Of a stretch of 64,000 nucleotides of DNA, positions 43,369-51,841 are shown in pieces. Every line of letters begins with the position of its first letter. Position 1 is the first letter of the stretch. A program made the position numbers and the translations under genes. Source of the DNA: Eubacterium sp. ER2 (GTDB taxonomy: Bacteria > Bacillota > Clostridia > Lachnospirales > Lachnospiraceae); assembly GCF_000765215.1 (NCBI RefSeq), contig NZ_JPJE01000005.1, positions 62,001 to 126,000 on the forward strand, read 5' to 3'. The notes below the pieces were generated by a model. The model was not told where the DNA came from and searched no databases. It saw only the letters and a program-made list of their open reading frames with translations.

Positions 43369-44379
43369 ATGGCAAAAGTTGGGATTATGGGAGCTGGAAG
43401 CTGGGGGACAGCCCTCTCGCTTCTCCTCCACAAGAACGGACATGAGGTGACTGTCTGGTCTATCAATGCGGAGGAGGTGGAGATGCTCTCCCGGGAGAGA
43501 GAGCACAAGAGCAAGCTCCCGGGCGTGAAGATCCCGGAGGATATGGAATTTACCACAGACATGGAGAAGACCGTGACGGACAAGGATTTCGTTGTCCTGG
43601 CAGTGCCCTCCACCTTTACGAGGAGTACGGCCAGGAACATGTGTCCCTTTATTAAGGAAGGACAACTTCTCGTAAATGTGGCAAAGGGCATTGAGGAGTC
43701 CACGCTCATGACCCTCTCCGAGCAGATCGAGGAGGAGATCCCCCAGGCCAACGTGGCGGTCCTCTCCGGACCCAGCCACGCGGAGGAGGTGGGACGGATG
43801 ATCCCCACAAGCGTGGTAGTGGGCGCAAAGACGAAGGAGACAGCCGAGTACCTCCAGAAGATGTTCATGAACGAGGTGTTCCGTGTGTACACAAGCCCGG
43901 ACATTTTGGGCATTGAGCTGGGCGGCTCCCTGAAAAATGTCATCGCTCTGGCGGCTGGAATGGCCGACGGCCTGGGCTACGGGGACAACACAAAGGCAGC
44001 CCTCATTACAAGAGGCATTCACGAGATCGCGCGGCTGGGCGTGAAGATGGGCGGAGCCCTGGAGAGCTTTATGGGGCTGACCGGCATCGGCGATCTGATC
44101 GTGACCTGTGCCAGTGTCCACAGCCGGAATCGGAAGGCGGGTTACCTGATGGGACAGGGCAAGACCATGCAGGAGGCCATGGACGAGGTGAAGATGGTGG
44201 TGGAGGGTGTCTACTCCACAAAAGCCGCTGTGGCTCTGGGAAAGAAGTACGGCGTGGATCTTCCTATCATCGAGCAGGTCAATGCCATTCTCTTCGAGGG
44301 AAAAAACGCGAAGGAGGCGGTCTACGACCTGATGATGCGCAAGGGTAAGGCAGAGCACAACGCGAAGCCGTGGAGCTAG
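43369..44379 (+). CDS. gpsA: Glycerol-3-phosphate dehydrogenase [NAD(P)+]
   Basis: 336 aa. Rossmann loop GAGSWGTALS (about 7-16), VAKGIE and the C-terminal catalytic region GDNTKAALITRGIHEIARLG (Lys of the family signature) are present. It reduces dihydroxyacetone phosphate to sn-glycerol-3-phosphate for lipid synthesis. AAGGAGGAAG precedes the ATG. It is followed at once by the inverted-repeat element at 44393. Confidence 0.96.
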   Translation: MAKVGIMGAGSWGTALSLLLHKNGHEVTVWSINAEEVEMLSREREHKSKLPGVKIPEDMEFTTDMEKTVTDKDFVVLAVPSTFTRSTARNMCPFIKEGQLLVNVAKGIEESTLMTLSEQIEEEIPQANVAVLSGPSHAEEVGRMIPTSVVVGAKTKETAEYLQKMFMNEVFRVYTSPDILGIELGGSLKNVIALAAGMADGLGYGDNTKAALITRGIHEIARLGVKMGGALESFMGLTGIGDLIVTCASVHSRNRKAGYLMGQGKTMQEAMDEVKMVVEGVYSTKAAVALGKKYGVDLPIIEQVNAILFEGKNAKEAVYDLMMRKGKAEHNAKPWS

Positions 44380-44392
44380 CGACGTAATTGGA

Positions 44393-44663
44393 GACGTAAT
44401 ACTTTTCAAAAGTGTTACGTCTGGAATTAAACCAACTGGTGCGTAATTGTGTATCACAGATTGGACAGAATCTATACAGCACTTGACAGCTAAAACAGAA
44501 AAAGCGAGGGTTTTCCCGCATTTTGCGGAAGAGACCCTCGCTTTTTTTGACAGATTAATTTCGGTGTGTGAGAAGAAATATGCGACAATATAATTGCGAG
44601 TTAACACAATTATACACCAGTTAACTTAAAATGAGACGTAACACTTTTGAAAAGTATTACGTC
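44393..44663. mobile_element. MITE-like element: 271 bp bounded by inverted repeats
   Basis: The 29-bp ends (44393-44421 beginning GACGTAATACTTTT, and 44635-44663) are exact reverse complements. Similarity continues inward for about 25-30 more bases with mismatches (for example AACTGGTG and AATTGTGT on the left match AACTGGTG and AATTGTGT on the right when inverted). There is no ORF. The interior contains a terminator hairpin. No clear target duplication was found. It fills the 301-bp gap between gpsA and the convergent lysR gene. Confidence 0.6.
44499..44549 (+). terminator. Terminator inside the inverted-repeat element
   Basis: GCGAGGGT (44504-44511) pairs with ACCCTCGC (44534-44541), with a nested CCGCA/TGCGG pairing, followed by TTTTTTT. 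It is flanked by A-tracts, so it may also work for the minus strand. Confidence 0.85.
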
Positions 44664-44680
44664 CCCGTTTAATCGTTTCA

Positions 44681-45568
44681 CTACACCACCGCGTGGCGCT
44701 TGACAAATGCCTTGAAGTCGTTGATGGCCGGCGCCTGGTACACGTCCTTCAGGCTGCACATGTAGAAAATCCGCTCCCAGGTGGGATTGGCGATGCGGAT
44801 GATCTGGACAGGCATGTAGGAGAGGAGAGCCATGTGGGGCACCACGGCGATGCCGAAGCCGGCGGACACAAGGCCCGCCACGGCCTGATCCTCCTCCACT
44901 TCGTAGACATACTGCGGATGTCCCTTGCACTCCTTGAACAGCTTGTCAATGATGGGGCGCAGGCCGCTGCGCCTGGAAAAGCCGATGTGCGGGTAGGGCA
45001 GTGTGTCTGCCAGGTCGATCTCGTCCCGGGTGCACAGCGGATGGCCGTTGGGTACGATCAGCACCAGCTCCTGCCTGGCTACGGGGACGAATTCAATGGA
45101 GGGTTCGTTCTCCATCTTGGAGCAGAAAGCGATGTCGTATTTCCGGCTTTTCAGCCCCTCGATCATGTCCGGCGTAAGACCGGTGGAGTTGTGAAAGCGG
45201 AAATCAATGTTCTGCTTCGGGTGTTCCTTTATGTAGTTCCGCACAAGGCCGGGCACAAGCTGGGTGCTCAGCGTGCGCAGCACGGCTATGTCGATCTGCC
45301 CCTCGCCGCTGCCTGTCATCTGGAGCTTGTTCACGCTGGAGTCCAAAATACTTAAGGACTGCTCCACATCCTCCAGAAAGGCCCGGCCGCACTTGGTCAG
45401 GATCACATTGCGCCCCTCCTTTTCAAACAGCTTAACTCCCAGCTCGTTCTCCAGGGACGAGATGGCGTGGCTGAGGCTTGGCTGAGTGATGGACAGAAGC
45501 TCCGCCGCCTTTGTATAGTGCTCCAGATGAGCAAGTGTTACAAAATACCGCAAATGATATAGGTTCAT
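44681..45568 (-). CDS. LysR family transcriptional regulator
   Basis: 295 aa. The N-terminal winged helix-turn-helix (residues 1-60; FVTLAHLEHYTKAAELLSIT) is followed by a type 2 periplasmic-binding-like effector domain. It is divergent from the TIM-barrel gene of the presumed quinate/shikimate cluster, the usual arrangement for a LysR activator that senses the pathway substrate or an intermediate. The effector is unknown. Confidence 0.93.
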   Translation of the reverse strand: MNLYHLRYFVTLAHLEHYTKAAELLSITQPSLSHAISSLENELGVKLFEKEGRNVILTKCGRAFLEDVEQSLSILDSSVNKLQMTGSGEGQIDIAVLRTLSTQLVPGLVRNYIKEHPKQNIDFRFHNSTGLTPDMIEGLKSRKYDIAFCSKMENEPSIEFVPVARQELVLIVPNGHPLCTRDEIDLADTLPYPHIGFSRRSGLRPIIDKLFKECKGHPQYVYEVEEDQAVAGLVSAGFGIAVVPHMALLSYMPVQIIRIANPTWERIFYMCSLKDVYQAPAINDFKAFVKRHAVV

Positions 45569-45629
45569 CAGGGTTCCTCCTGTGTATGTACGTATTGGAT
45601 ATATTTTATCATAAACTATAAATGTTTTC

Positions 45630-45683
45630 TATGAATTCGTATTACATTATGAATTTGTTTTTATTTTAACAATAGAATATAAT
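45630..45683 (+). promoter_or_regulatory. Promoter and possible LysR site of the cyclohexane-carboxylate cluster
   Basis: TTGTTT (45655-45660), 17-bp spacer, TATAAT (45678-45683). Just upstream, TATGAATTCGT (45630-45640) and TATGAATTTGT (45648-45658) are near-identical direct repeats 18 bp apart, a plausible activator contact region. Confidence 0.5.
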
Positions 45684-45765
45684 AAGGGCATAGTAAATAT
45701 CACAAGATTGAACCTGGAAAAAGTAAGTGAAGTGTTCAATTTTAACAACGGAAGGAGAAAAAACT

Positions 45766-46605
45766 ATGTCAAAGAAAAATCCAATCACAGTCAGCTCATG
45801 GACATTAGGTGACCAGTGCAAATTTGAAGACCGCGTTATCGCTTCAAAAGAGGCGGGATACGAGGGCATCGGCCTCCGCGCAGAGACATATGTGGACGCG
45901 CTCGCAGAAGGGCTGCATGATGAGGACATCCTGGCAATTCTTGACAAGCATGGAATGAAGGTAACTGAGGTCGAGTACATCACAATGTGGGCAGAGGACA
46001 ACCGATCCTACGAGCAGAAGTACAAAGAGCAGATCTGCTTCCACATGTGCGATCTGTTCGGTGTGAACCACATCAACTGCGGACTGATGGAGACATATTC
46101 CGTAGAGCACACAGCACAGAAGTTAAAAGAGCTCTGCCAGAGAGCCGGCAAGAGAATCATCGGCGTTGAGCCAATGCCCTACAGCGGAATCCCGGATCTG
46201 AAGAAGGCATGGGATGTTGTGAAGGCTTCCGGCGCTGAGAACGCTTACATGATCCTGGATACATGGCACTGGGTAAGAGCAGACCAGCCGTACGACATCC
46301 TGACAGAGGAGATGGCAAAGAAAGTAATCTCCATCCAGATCAACGACGCTTACGACAGACCGTATGCAAAATCCATCTTAAGAGACGAGTCCATGCACGA
46401 CCGTCTGGCTCCCGGAACAGGCGCAAAGGACACGGCAGGATTTGTGAAGATGATCAAGGATGCCGGAGTAGACCCGAAGGTGATCGGCGTGGAGGTTATC
46501 TCCGACGAGATCCTGTCAAGAGGGCTGAAGGAGGCCGCTGCCTATACATATGAGAACACAGAGAAGGTGTTAAAAGAGGCATGGCCGGAAATGGTTGAAG
46601 ATTAA
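45766..46605 (+). CDS. TIM-barrel sugar isomerase / 3-dehydroshikimate dehydratase-like enzyme
   Basis: 279 aa from ATG 45766, behind GGAAGGAG. Xylose-isomerase-like barrel with metal-site strands IIGVEPMP (Glu), YMILDTWHWV (Asp, His), ISIQINDA (Gln/Asp) and IGVEVISD (Glu). The family includes sugar-phosphate isomerases and the AsbF/QuiC-type 3-dehydroshikimate dehydratases. The latter is favoured here because the operon also encodes an AroE homologue and a transporter, but a sugar role is not excluded. If correct, it would convert 3-dehydroshikimate to protocatechuate, or perform a related dehydration. Confidence 0.75.
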   Translation: MSKKNPITVSSWTLGDQCKFEDRVIASKEAGYEGIGLRAETYVDALAEGLHDEDILAILDKHGMKVTEVEYITMWAEDNRSYEQKYKEQICFHMCDLFGVNHINCGLMETYSVEHTAQKLKELCQRAGKRIIGVEPMPYSGIPDLKKAWDVVKASGAENAYMILDTWHWVRADQPYDILTEEMAKKVISIQINDAYDRPYAKSILRDESMHDRLAPGTGAKDTAGFVKMIKDAGVDPKVIGVEVISDEILSRGLKEAAAYTYENTEKVLKEAWPEMVED

Positions 46606-46730
46606 TAGAGAGTAAATTTTCTAACGCGGACATTCGGACTTATCTTTTTGACTTGTGTGGTAAAATATCGAGGTTACGTGCAATCGGAAAGGTAAGTCCG
46701 ATGTGCGCAGCCAAAAAGTGTTAAAAATAA

Positions 46731-46753
46731 GACAGGATTGACAAGAACCTGTC
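46731..46753 (+). other. Hairpin in the leader of the flavin reductase gene
   Basis: GACAGG / CCTGTC stem with an 11-nt loop. The 197-bp gap also has a distant inverted pair, CGGACTTA (near 46631) with TAAGTCCG (near 46693), but no clear promoter. Confidence 0.45.
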
Positions 46754-46802
46754 AGAAAACCGCAAAGTGAAAATATGAATAGCTGAGAGTGAGGAAAAAG
46801 AT

Positions 46803-48728
46803 ATGAAATTTAAGACAATGTTCTCCCCGATCCAGATCGGGCCTATGACAGTAAAAAACCGTTTCGTTGTTCCGCCCATGGGCAACAACTTCGCCAACAC
46901 AGACGGAACCTGGAGTGACCAGTCCGTAGCTTACTACTCAGAGAGGGCAAAGGGACAGTTCGGCCTGATCACCATTGAGGCCACAGTTGTGCACAACAAC
47001 GCAAAGGGCGGCCCGAGAAAGCCCTGTCTCTACGATGACAACAGCATCGAGAGCTTAAAGAAGATCACAGATGCCTGTCACGTTGAGGGGGCAAAGGTTT
47101 CCATCCAGCTGCAGAACGCAGGCCCGGAGGGAAATGCGGTAAACGCAGGCGCTCCCATCGAGGCAGCTTCCGCCATCCCCTCTGTATATGGAAAGGACAC
47201 ACCGGTAGAGGTGCCCACAGAGAAGGTGTATGAGCTTGTAAAGGGATACGGTGACGCAGCTGAGCGCGCCATGAAGGGCGGAGCTGACGCCGTTGAGATC
47301 CACATGGCTCACGGCTATCTGGTAAACTCCTTCATTTCACCGAGAACCAACAAGCGTACCGACGAGTTCGGCGGCAATTTCGAGAACAGAATGCGCTTCC
47401 CCCGCCTGATCGTAGAGGAAGTAAAGAAGAGAGTGGGCGGAAAGGTTGCCATTCTGGCGCGTATCAACAGCTCTGACGAGGTTGAGGGCGGAGATGACGT
47501 GCACGACAGCGCGGCAATCGCAGCATACCTTGAGGACTGCGGCGTGGAGGGACTTCACGTATCCCGTGCCGTTCACATCAAGGATGAGTATATGTGGGCG
47601 CCCACAGCTGTACACGCTGGATTTTCCGCTGACCTTGTAACAGAGATCAAGAAGGCCGTATCCATCCCGGTCATCACAGTAGGCCGCTACACAGAGCCAT
47701 ACTTTGCGGAGCTGATGGTGAGAGAGGGACGCGCGGATCTGGTGGCATTTGGCCGTCAGTCACTGGCAGATCCCCACATGCCGGAGAAGGCTATGAACGA
47801 TGATCTGGAGGATATGTTCCCCTGTATCGCATGTCTCCAGGGATGTGTGGCAAACATGTACAAGGGCGAGCCGATCTGCTGTCTGGTGAACCCCTTCCTG
47901 GGACACGAGGCAGAGGGCCTGAAAAAGGCAGAAAAATCCAAGAAGGTCATGGTAATCGGAGGCGGTGTGGCCGGCATGTGCGCGGCATTTATCGCAGCCC
48001 AGAGAGGACACGATGTATCCCTCTATGAGAGCTCTGACAAGCTTGGCGGAAATATGAGACTGGCCGCTTACCCGCCGGGAAAAGGCGATATCACAAACAT
48101 GATCCGCAGCTACATCGTAAGATGTGAGAAGACAGTCGTAAAGATCCACAAGAATACAACCGTTGACCTTGACTTTGTGAAGGCCGAGAAGCCGGACGCA
48201 GTGATCGTGGCAACAGGATCCCGCACACTGATCCTTCCCATCGAGGGAATCGACAACCCGGCTATCATCCACGGCTCCGACCTTCTGGACGGCAAGAGAG
48301 CTGCCGGCAAGAAAGTCCTCGTTGTGGGCGGCGGCATGGTAGGCTGCGAGACAGCTGCCTTCTTAGGCGAGCAGGAGCATGATGTGACAGTCATCGAATT
48401 CCGCGACACAGTGGGCGCTGACGTGATCCACGAGCACAGAGTATTCCTCATGGAGGACTTCAAGAACTACGGCATCAAGCAGATCACAAACGCGAAGGTG
48501 TGCAAGTTCTACGAGGACGGCGTGGCTTACGAGTCTCCGGACGGCACACAGCACGAGGTGAGAGGCTTTGACTCTGTTGTCCTTTCCATGGGCTTCAGAA
48601 ACTACAATCCTTTTGCCGAGCAGCTTGAGGAGCTTGGACAGGAGGTCTATGTGATCGGTGACGCCACAAGGGCAAGGAGAGCTCTGGACGCCACAAGAGA
48701 GGCCTATGCGGCTGCAATTCAGATCTAA
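46803..48728 (+). CDS. Old Yellow Enzyme-type NADH:flavin oxidoreductase / 2,4-dienoyl-CoA reductase-like
   Basis: 641 aa three-domain flavoenzyme. Residues 1-350 are an FMN-binding TIM barrel (OYE family, VEIHMAHGYLVNSFISPRTNKRTDEFGG). Next is a 4Fe-4S motif with CIACLQGC and CCLVNP (about 341-365). The C-terminal part has FAD (IGGGVAGMCAA) and NAD (VGGGMVGCETAA) Rossmann loops. Homologues include FadH, trimethylamine dehydrogenase and the bile-acid BaiCD/BaiH reductases; they reduce conjugated C=C bonds. In this operon a shikimate-type enoate or an unsaturated derivative is the likely substrate. Confidence 0.85.
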   Translation: MKFKTMFSPIQIGPMTVKNRFVVPPMGNNFANTDGTWSDQSVAYYSERAKGQFGLITIEATVVHNNAKGGPRKPCLYDDNSIESLKKITDACHVEGAKVSIQLQNAGPEGNAVNAGAPIEAASAIPSVYGKDTPVEVPTEKVYELVKGYGDAAERAMKGGADAVEIHMAHGYLVNSFISPRTNKRTDEFGGNFENRMRFPRLIVEEVKKRVGGKVAILARINSSDEVEGGDDVHDSAAIAAYLEDCGVEGLHVSRAVHIKDEYMWAPTAVHAGFSADLVTEIKKAVSIPVITVGRYTEPYFAELMVREGRADLVAFGRQSLADPHMPEKAMNDDLEDMFPCIACLQGCVANMYKGEPICCLVNPFLGHEAEGLKKAEKSKKVMVIGGGVAGMCAAFIAAQRGHDVSLYESSDKLGGNMRLAAYPPGKGDITNMIRSYIVRCEKTVVKIHKNTTVDLDFVKAEKPDAVIVATGSRTLILPIEGIDNPAIIHGSDLLDGKRAAGKKVLVVGGGMVGCETAAFLGEQEHDVTVIEFRDTVGADVIHEHRVFLMEDFKNYGIKQITNAKVCKFYEDGVAYESPDGTQHEVRGFDSVVLSMGFRNYNPFAEQLEELGQEVYVIGDATRARRALDATREAYAAAIQI

Positions 48729-48780
48729 GCGCGACAAAAAACAGGCGCGCGGCGCGAAAATGATTGAGGAGGAAAAGATC

Positions 48781-49656
48781 ATGGAAAAAAGAATTTCTGG
48801 ACATACGGGGCTGATGGCATTATTCGGAAGCCCGGTGGGACATTCAGGATCCCCGGCAATGTACAACTTCAGCTTTCAGCACGACGGACTGGACTACGCT
48901 TACATGGCATTTGATGTGACAGTTGAGCAGATGCCCAAGGTGTTTGAGGCCATCCGCCTTTTCAAGATGCGTGGCGGAAACTTTACTATGCCATGCAAGA
49001 ACATCGCGGCGGAGCTGGTGGACAAGCTGTCACCGGCCGCGGAGATCATCGGAGCCTGCAACACCTTTGTCAATGACGACGGCGTCATCACAGGACACAT
49101 CACAGACGGCATCGGCTTTGTGAACAACCTGGCCCTTCACGGCTTTGACGTGAAAGGCAAAAAGGCTGTTGTTCTGGGAGCAGGCGGCGCTGCCACAGCC
49201 ATCCAGGTACAGTTTGCGCTGGAGGGGGCAAAGGAAGTACATATCTTCAACATCAAGGACGACTTCTATGCGAGAGCTGAGAGCACAAAGGCCAAGCTGG
49301 CCGAGAAGTGCCCGGAATGCGTTGTCACAGTAGATGACCTGGACGACAAGGAGAAGCTGGCCGAGGCTGTCAAGGGCTGCGACATCGTGGTCAATGCCAC
49401 CATCATGGGCATGAAGCCCCACGATGATGTGACACTCATCGACAAGTCCCTGTTCCGCAAGGATCTTGTGGTAGCTGACACTGTCTACAACCCGGAGAAG
49501 ACAAAGATGATCCTGGAGGCAGAGGCGGCAGGCTGCAAGGCTGTCGGCGGCGTGGGCATGCTGCAGCAGCAGGGCGTTGTAAACTACGAGCTTTTTGTAG
49601 GAAAGAAGATGCCGCTGGACGAGTACAACAGGTTCCAGGCAGAGCAGGCAAAATAA
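48781..49656 (+). CDS. Shikimate/quinate dehydrogenase homologue (AroE family), first copy
   Basis: 291 aa from ATG 48781 (TTGAGGAGG upstream). The N-terminal substrate domain has the HSGSPAMYN serine motif and the catalytic lysine of GGNFTMPCK. The NAD(P)-binding loop is VLGAGGAATAI. It differs from biosynthetic AroE at GHITDGIG (usually GHNTDGxG, so the substrate-contacting Asn is Ile) and GVGMLQQQG. These changes and the catabolic context suggest a specialised dehydrogenase acting on quinate, shikimate or a reduced analogue. Confidence 0.88.
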   Translation: MEKRISGHTGLMALFGSPVGHSGSPAMYNFSFQHDGLDYAYMAFDVTVEQMPKVFEAIRLFKMRGGNFTMPCKNIAAELVDKLSPAAEIIGACNTFVNDDGVITGHITDGIGFVNNLALHGFDVKGKKAVVLGAGGAATAIQVQFALEGAKEVHIFNIKDDFYARAESTKAKLAEKCPECVVTVDDLDDKEKLAEAVKGCDIVVNATIMGMKPHDDVTLIDKSLFRKDLVVADTVYNPEKTKMILEAEAAGCKAVGGVGMLQQQGVVNYELFVGKKMPLDEYNRFQAEQAK

Positions 49657-49687
49657 TATAGTTTCAACAAGAAAAGGAGTAAGAGAA

Positions 49688-50965
49688 GTGAAGGCGAAAA
49701 AGTATATCTTATCACTGGCAATGGTGTACATGGCTTACTTTACACATGGTATCCAGGCCATCATCCTGTCACAGAACCAGGTAAACTTCTACACCCAGTG
49801 GGGGTACACGGACGCGGTGGAAGGCGCGGCGGCCGTATCCCTTGCGATCACAGCTACCGGCTTTGGTAAAATGCTGACTGTATGGCTGGGCGGAGAGTTC
49901 TCCGACCGCATCGGACGTAAGAAAATGGCCGTTGCAGGCGGCGTACTTTACATCATCTGCTTTGCGGGACTTCTGTTCACAGCAAGCTTCCCCATCGCAT
50001 GTGTTTGCGCGTTCCTGTCAGGAGCAGCCACATCCGGCTTCTGGGATGCATCCCTCTATCCGGCAGCACAGGAGTCTGTAAAACCGAGATACGCAGGAAG
50101 TGCTCTGATCGGTATCAAATTCTTCGTGTCTCTGTCCGGCATCATTTATCCGCTGCTGGCTGTGCAGTTCTCGGCAGCAGGAAACTGGCACATCAACATC
50201 TGGATCCCGCTTGTTATGTCCATCGTTGCGGTTGTGCTGGCAGTGATCGCACCCTTTGCCTATGACGACCAGATGAAAGAGACCGTACAGACAGCAGACG
50301 GCAAGACAGAGAATGCGGCACAGGCTGAGATCGAGGCTGCAAGGGCAAGGATGCTTGTAAAGCCAAGCGGGCTTGTAAACTTCTTCACTATGTTCTACGG
50401 CTTTGTCTGCATGTTCATCATGTACGGTGCGCAGCAGTACACAAAGGCCTTTGGAATGAGCAACTGCGGCCTGACAGAGGCCCAGGCGGCAGGTATGACA
50501 TCCATCTACACAGTTGGTTCTGTCATCGCCGTTGTATTCTGGGCAGTCATGATGGGCAAGCTGCAGTGGAACCCGCTGAAGGTAGTCCTGATCGACTCCA
50601 TCTTTACAGCAGTGGCTCTGGCCATCGTTCTTCTTGTGAGCAACGTGGCAGTGATCTACGTGGCCATCGCTCTTTTGGGCTTCTTCGCGGCAGGCGGAGC
50701 TCTCCAGACAGGTCTTGGCATCCGCCAGGAGATGTGCCCGGGACCGAAGGGAAGGAACACTGGTATCTACTACACATGGATGGGACTTGCAAGCTGTTTC
50801 CTGCCCTACATCGTGTCAGCCATGACAACCTCTATCGGAGAGGCAGCCGCTGTATACACAATGATGGGACTTCTTCTCGCGGCAGCAGTCATCGCGATCC
50901 TGATGATGCTCTACCTTGTTTCTCAGTATAAGAAGATCTTTGGAAAGAGCGCTCTGAGCAAATAG
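49688..50965 (+). CDS. MFS transporter
   Basis: 425 aa from GTG 49688 (AAAAGGAG upstream). Twelve membrane helices are expected. The signature loop GGEFSDRIGRKKM between helices 2 and 3 marks the major facilitator superfamily. A polar central loop (about 195-225) separates the halves. As last gene of the cluster it probably imports the cyclohexane carboxylate (quinate/shikimate) or exports the product. It is followed by a hairpin at 51054. Confidence 0.9.
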   Translation: MKAKKYILSLAMVYMAYFTHGIQAIILSQNQVNFYTQWGYTDAVEGAAAVSLAITATGFGKMLTVWLGGEFSDRIGRKKMAVAGGVLYIICFAGLLFTASFPIACVCAFLSGAATSGFWDASLYPAAQESVKPRYAGSALIGIKFFVSLSGIIYPLLAVQFSAAGNWHINIWIPLVMSIVAVVLAVIAPFAYDDQMKETVQTADGKTENAAQAEIEAARARMLVKPSGLVNFFTMFYGFVCMFIMYGAQQYTKAFGMSNCGLTEAQAAGMTSIYTVGSVIAVVFWAVMMGKLQWNPLKVVLIDSIFTAVALAIVLLVSNVAVIYVAIALLGFFAAGGALQTGLGIRQEMCPGPKGRNTGIYYTWMGLASCFLPYIVSAMTTSIGEAAAVYTMMGLLLAAAVIAILMMLYLVSQYKKIFGKSALSK

Positions 50966-51053
50966 GACGAGAGGAATCATACATATTTAGAGTGATTTGA
51001 TTGACGACCCGACGGTTTGGACATAAGACATCAGAAAAAAGAAGATAAAGGGA

Positions 51054-51088
51054 GAGGATCCGTCTGCTTGACGGATCCTCCTTTGTCA
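51054..51088 (+). terminator. Terminator after the MFS gene
   Basis: 11-bp perfect stem (GAGGATCCGTC and complement) with a 5-nt loop, followed by CTTTGTC. It is preceded by an A-rich run. Confidence 0.7.
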
Positions 51089-51166
51089 TGTAAGGTTAAA
51101 AGAAGAGAGAGCAGGAGGGAAATAAAAAATAAAAGAAAAAACACAAGAGCGGATGGAGGGAAACGC

Positions 51167-51841
51167 ATGCGCATTTTAATAGCAGAGGATGAGAAGAGTC
51201 TGAACAGGATACTGACCGCCCGGCTGAGGGCGGAGCACTACAGCGTGGACTCCTGCTTTGACGGGCAGGAGGCTCTGGACTATCTGGCGGGGGCGGAGTA
51301 CGACGCGGTGGTGCTGGACATCATGATGCCGGTCATGGACGGGCTCACGGTGCTCCGGAGGATCCGGGCCAGGGACAAGGCTCTGCCGGTGCTCCTTCTG
51401 ACTGCCAGGGACAGCATTGAGGACCGGGTGGCAGGACTGGACGCGGGGGCCAACGACTACCTGGTGAAGCCCTTTGCGGTGGAGGAGCTGCTGGCCAGGA
51501 TACGGGTCATGCTGCGAAGGCCGGAGCAGTCCGGTGAGGGAAACTGCCTGACCGTGGGGGATCTGACCCTGTGCACGGACACCCACAGGGTGACCCGGGC
51601 AGGGAAGGAGATCACCCTCTCGGGAAAAGAGTACACGCTCCTGCGGTACATGATGCAGAACCAGGGGATCGTGCTCTCCCGGGACAAGCTGGAGCAGCAC
51701 ATATGGAACTATGATTACTCGGGAGGCTCCAATGTCATCGACGTGTATATCCGGTATCTGCGGAGGAAGATCGACGAGGGGCACGAGAGGAAGCTGATAC
51801 ACACAGTCCGGGGAGCCGGCTATGTACTGAGGGCGGAATGA
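51167..51841 (+). CDS. OmpR/PhoB-family response regulator
   Basis: 224 aa from ATG 51167 (GGAGGG upstream). Receiver domain with phosphoacceptor Asp51 (VVLDIMMPVMDG), acidic pair in AEDE, and conserved Thr and Lys (LLLTARD, LVKPF). The C-terminal winged helix (about 125-224; YIRYLRRKID, VRGAGYVL) binds DNA as a dimer on direct repeats. Its stop overlaps the kinase start (ATGA). A possible target is the 11-bp tandem repeat at 55144. Confidence 0.95.
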   Translation: MRILIAEDEKSLNRILTARLRAEHYSVDSCFDGQEALDYLAGAEYDAVVLDIMMPVMDGLTVLRRIRARDKALPVLLLTARDSIEDRVAGLDAGANDYLVKPFAVEELLARIRVMLRRPEQSGEGNCLTVGDLTLCTDTHRVTRAGKEITLSGKEYTLLRYMMQNQGIVLSRDKLEQHIWNYDYSGGSNVIDVYIRYLRRKIDEGHERKLIHTVRGAGYVLRAE

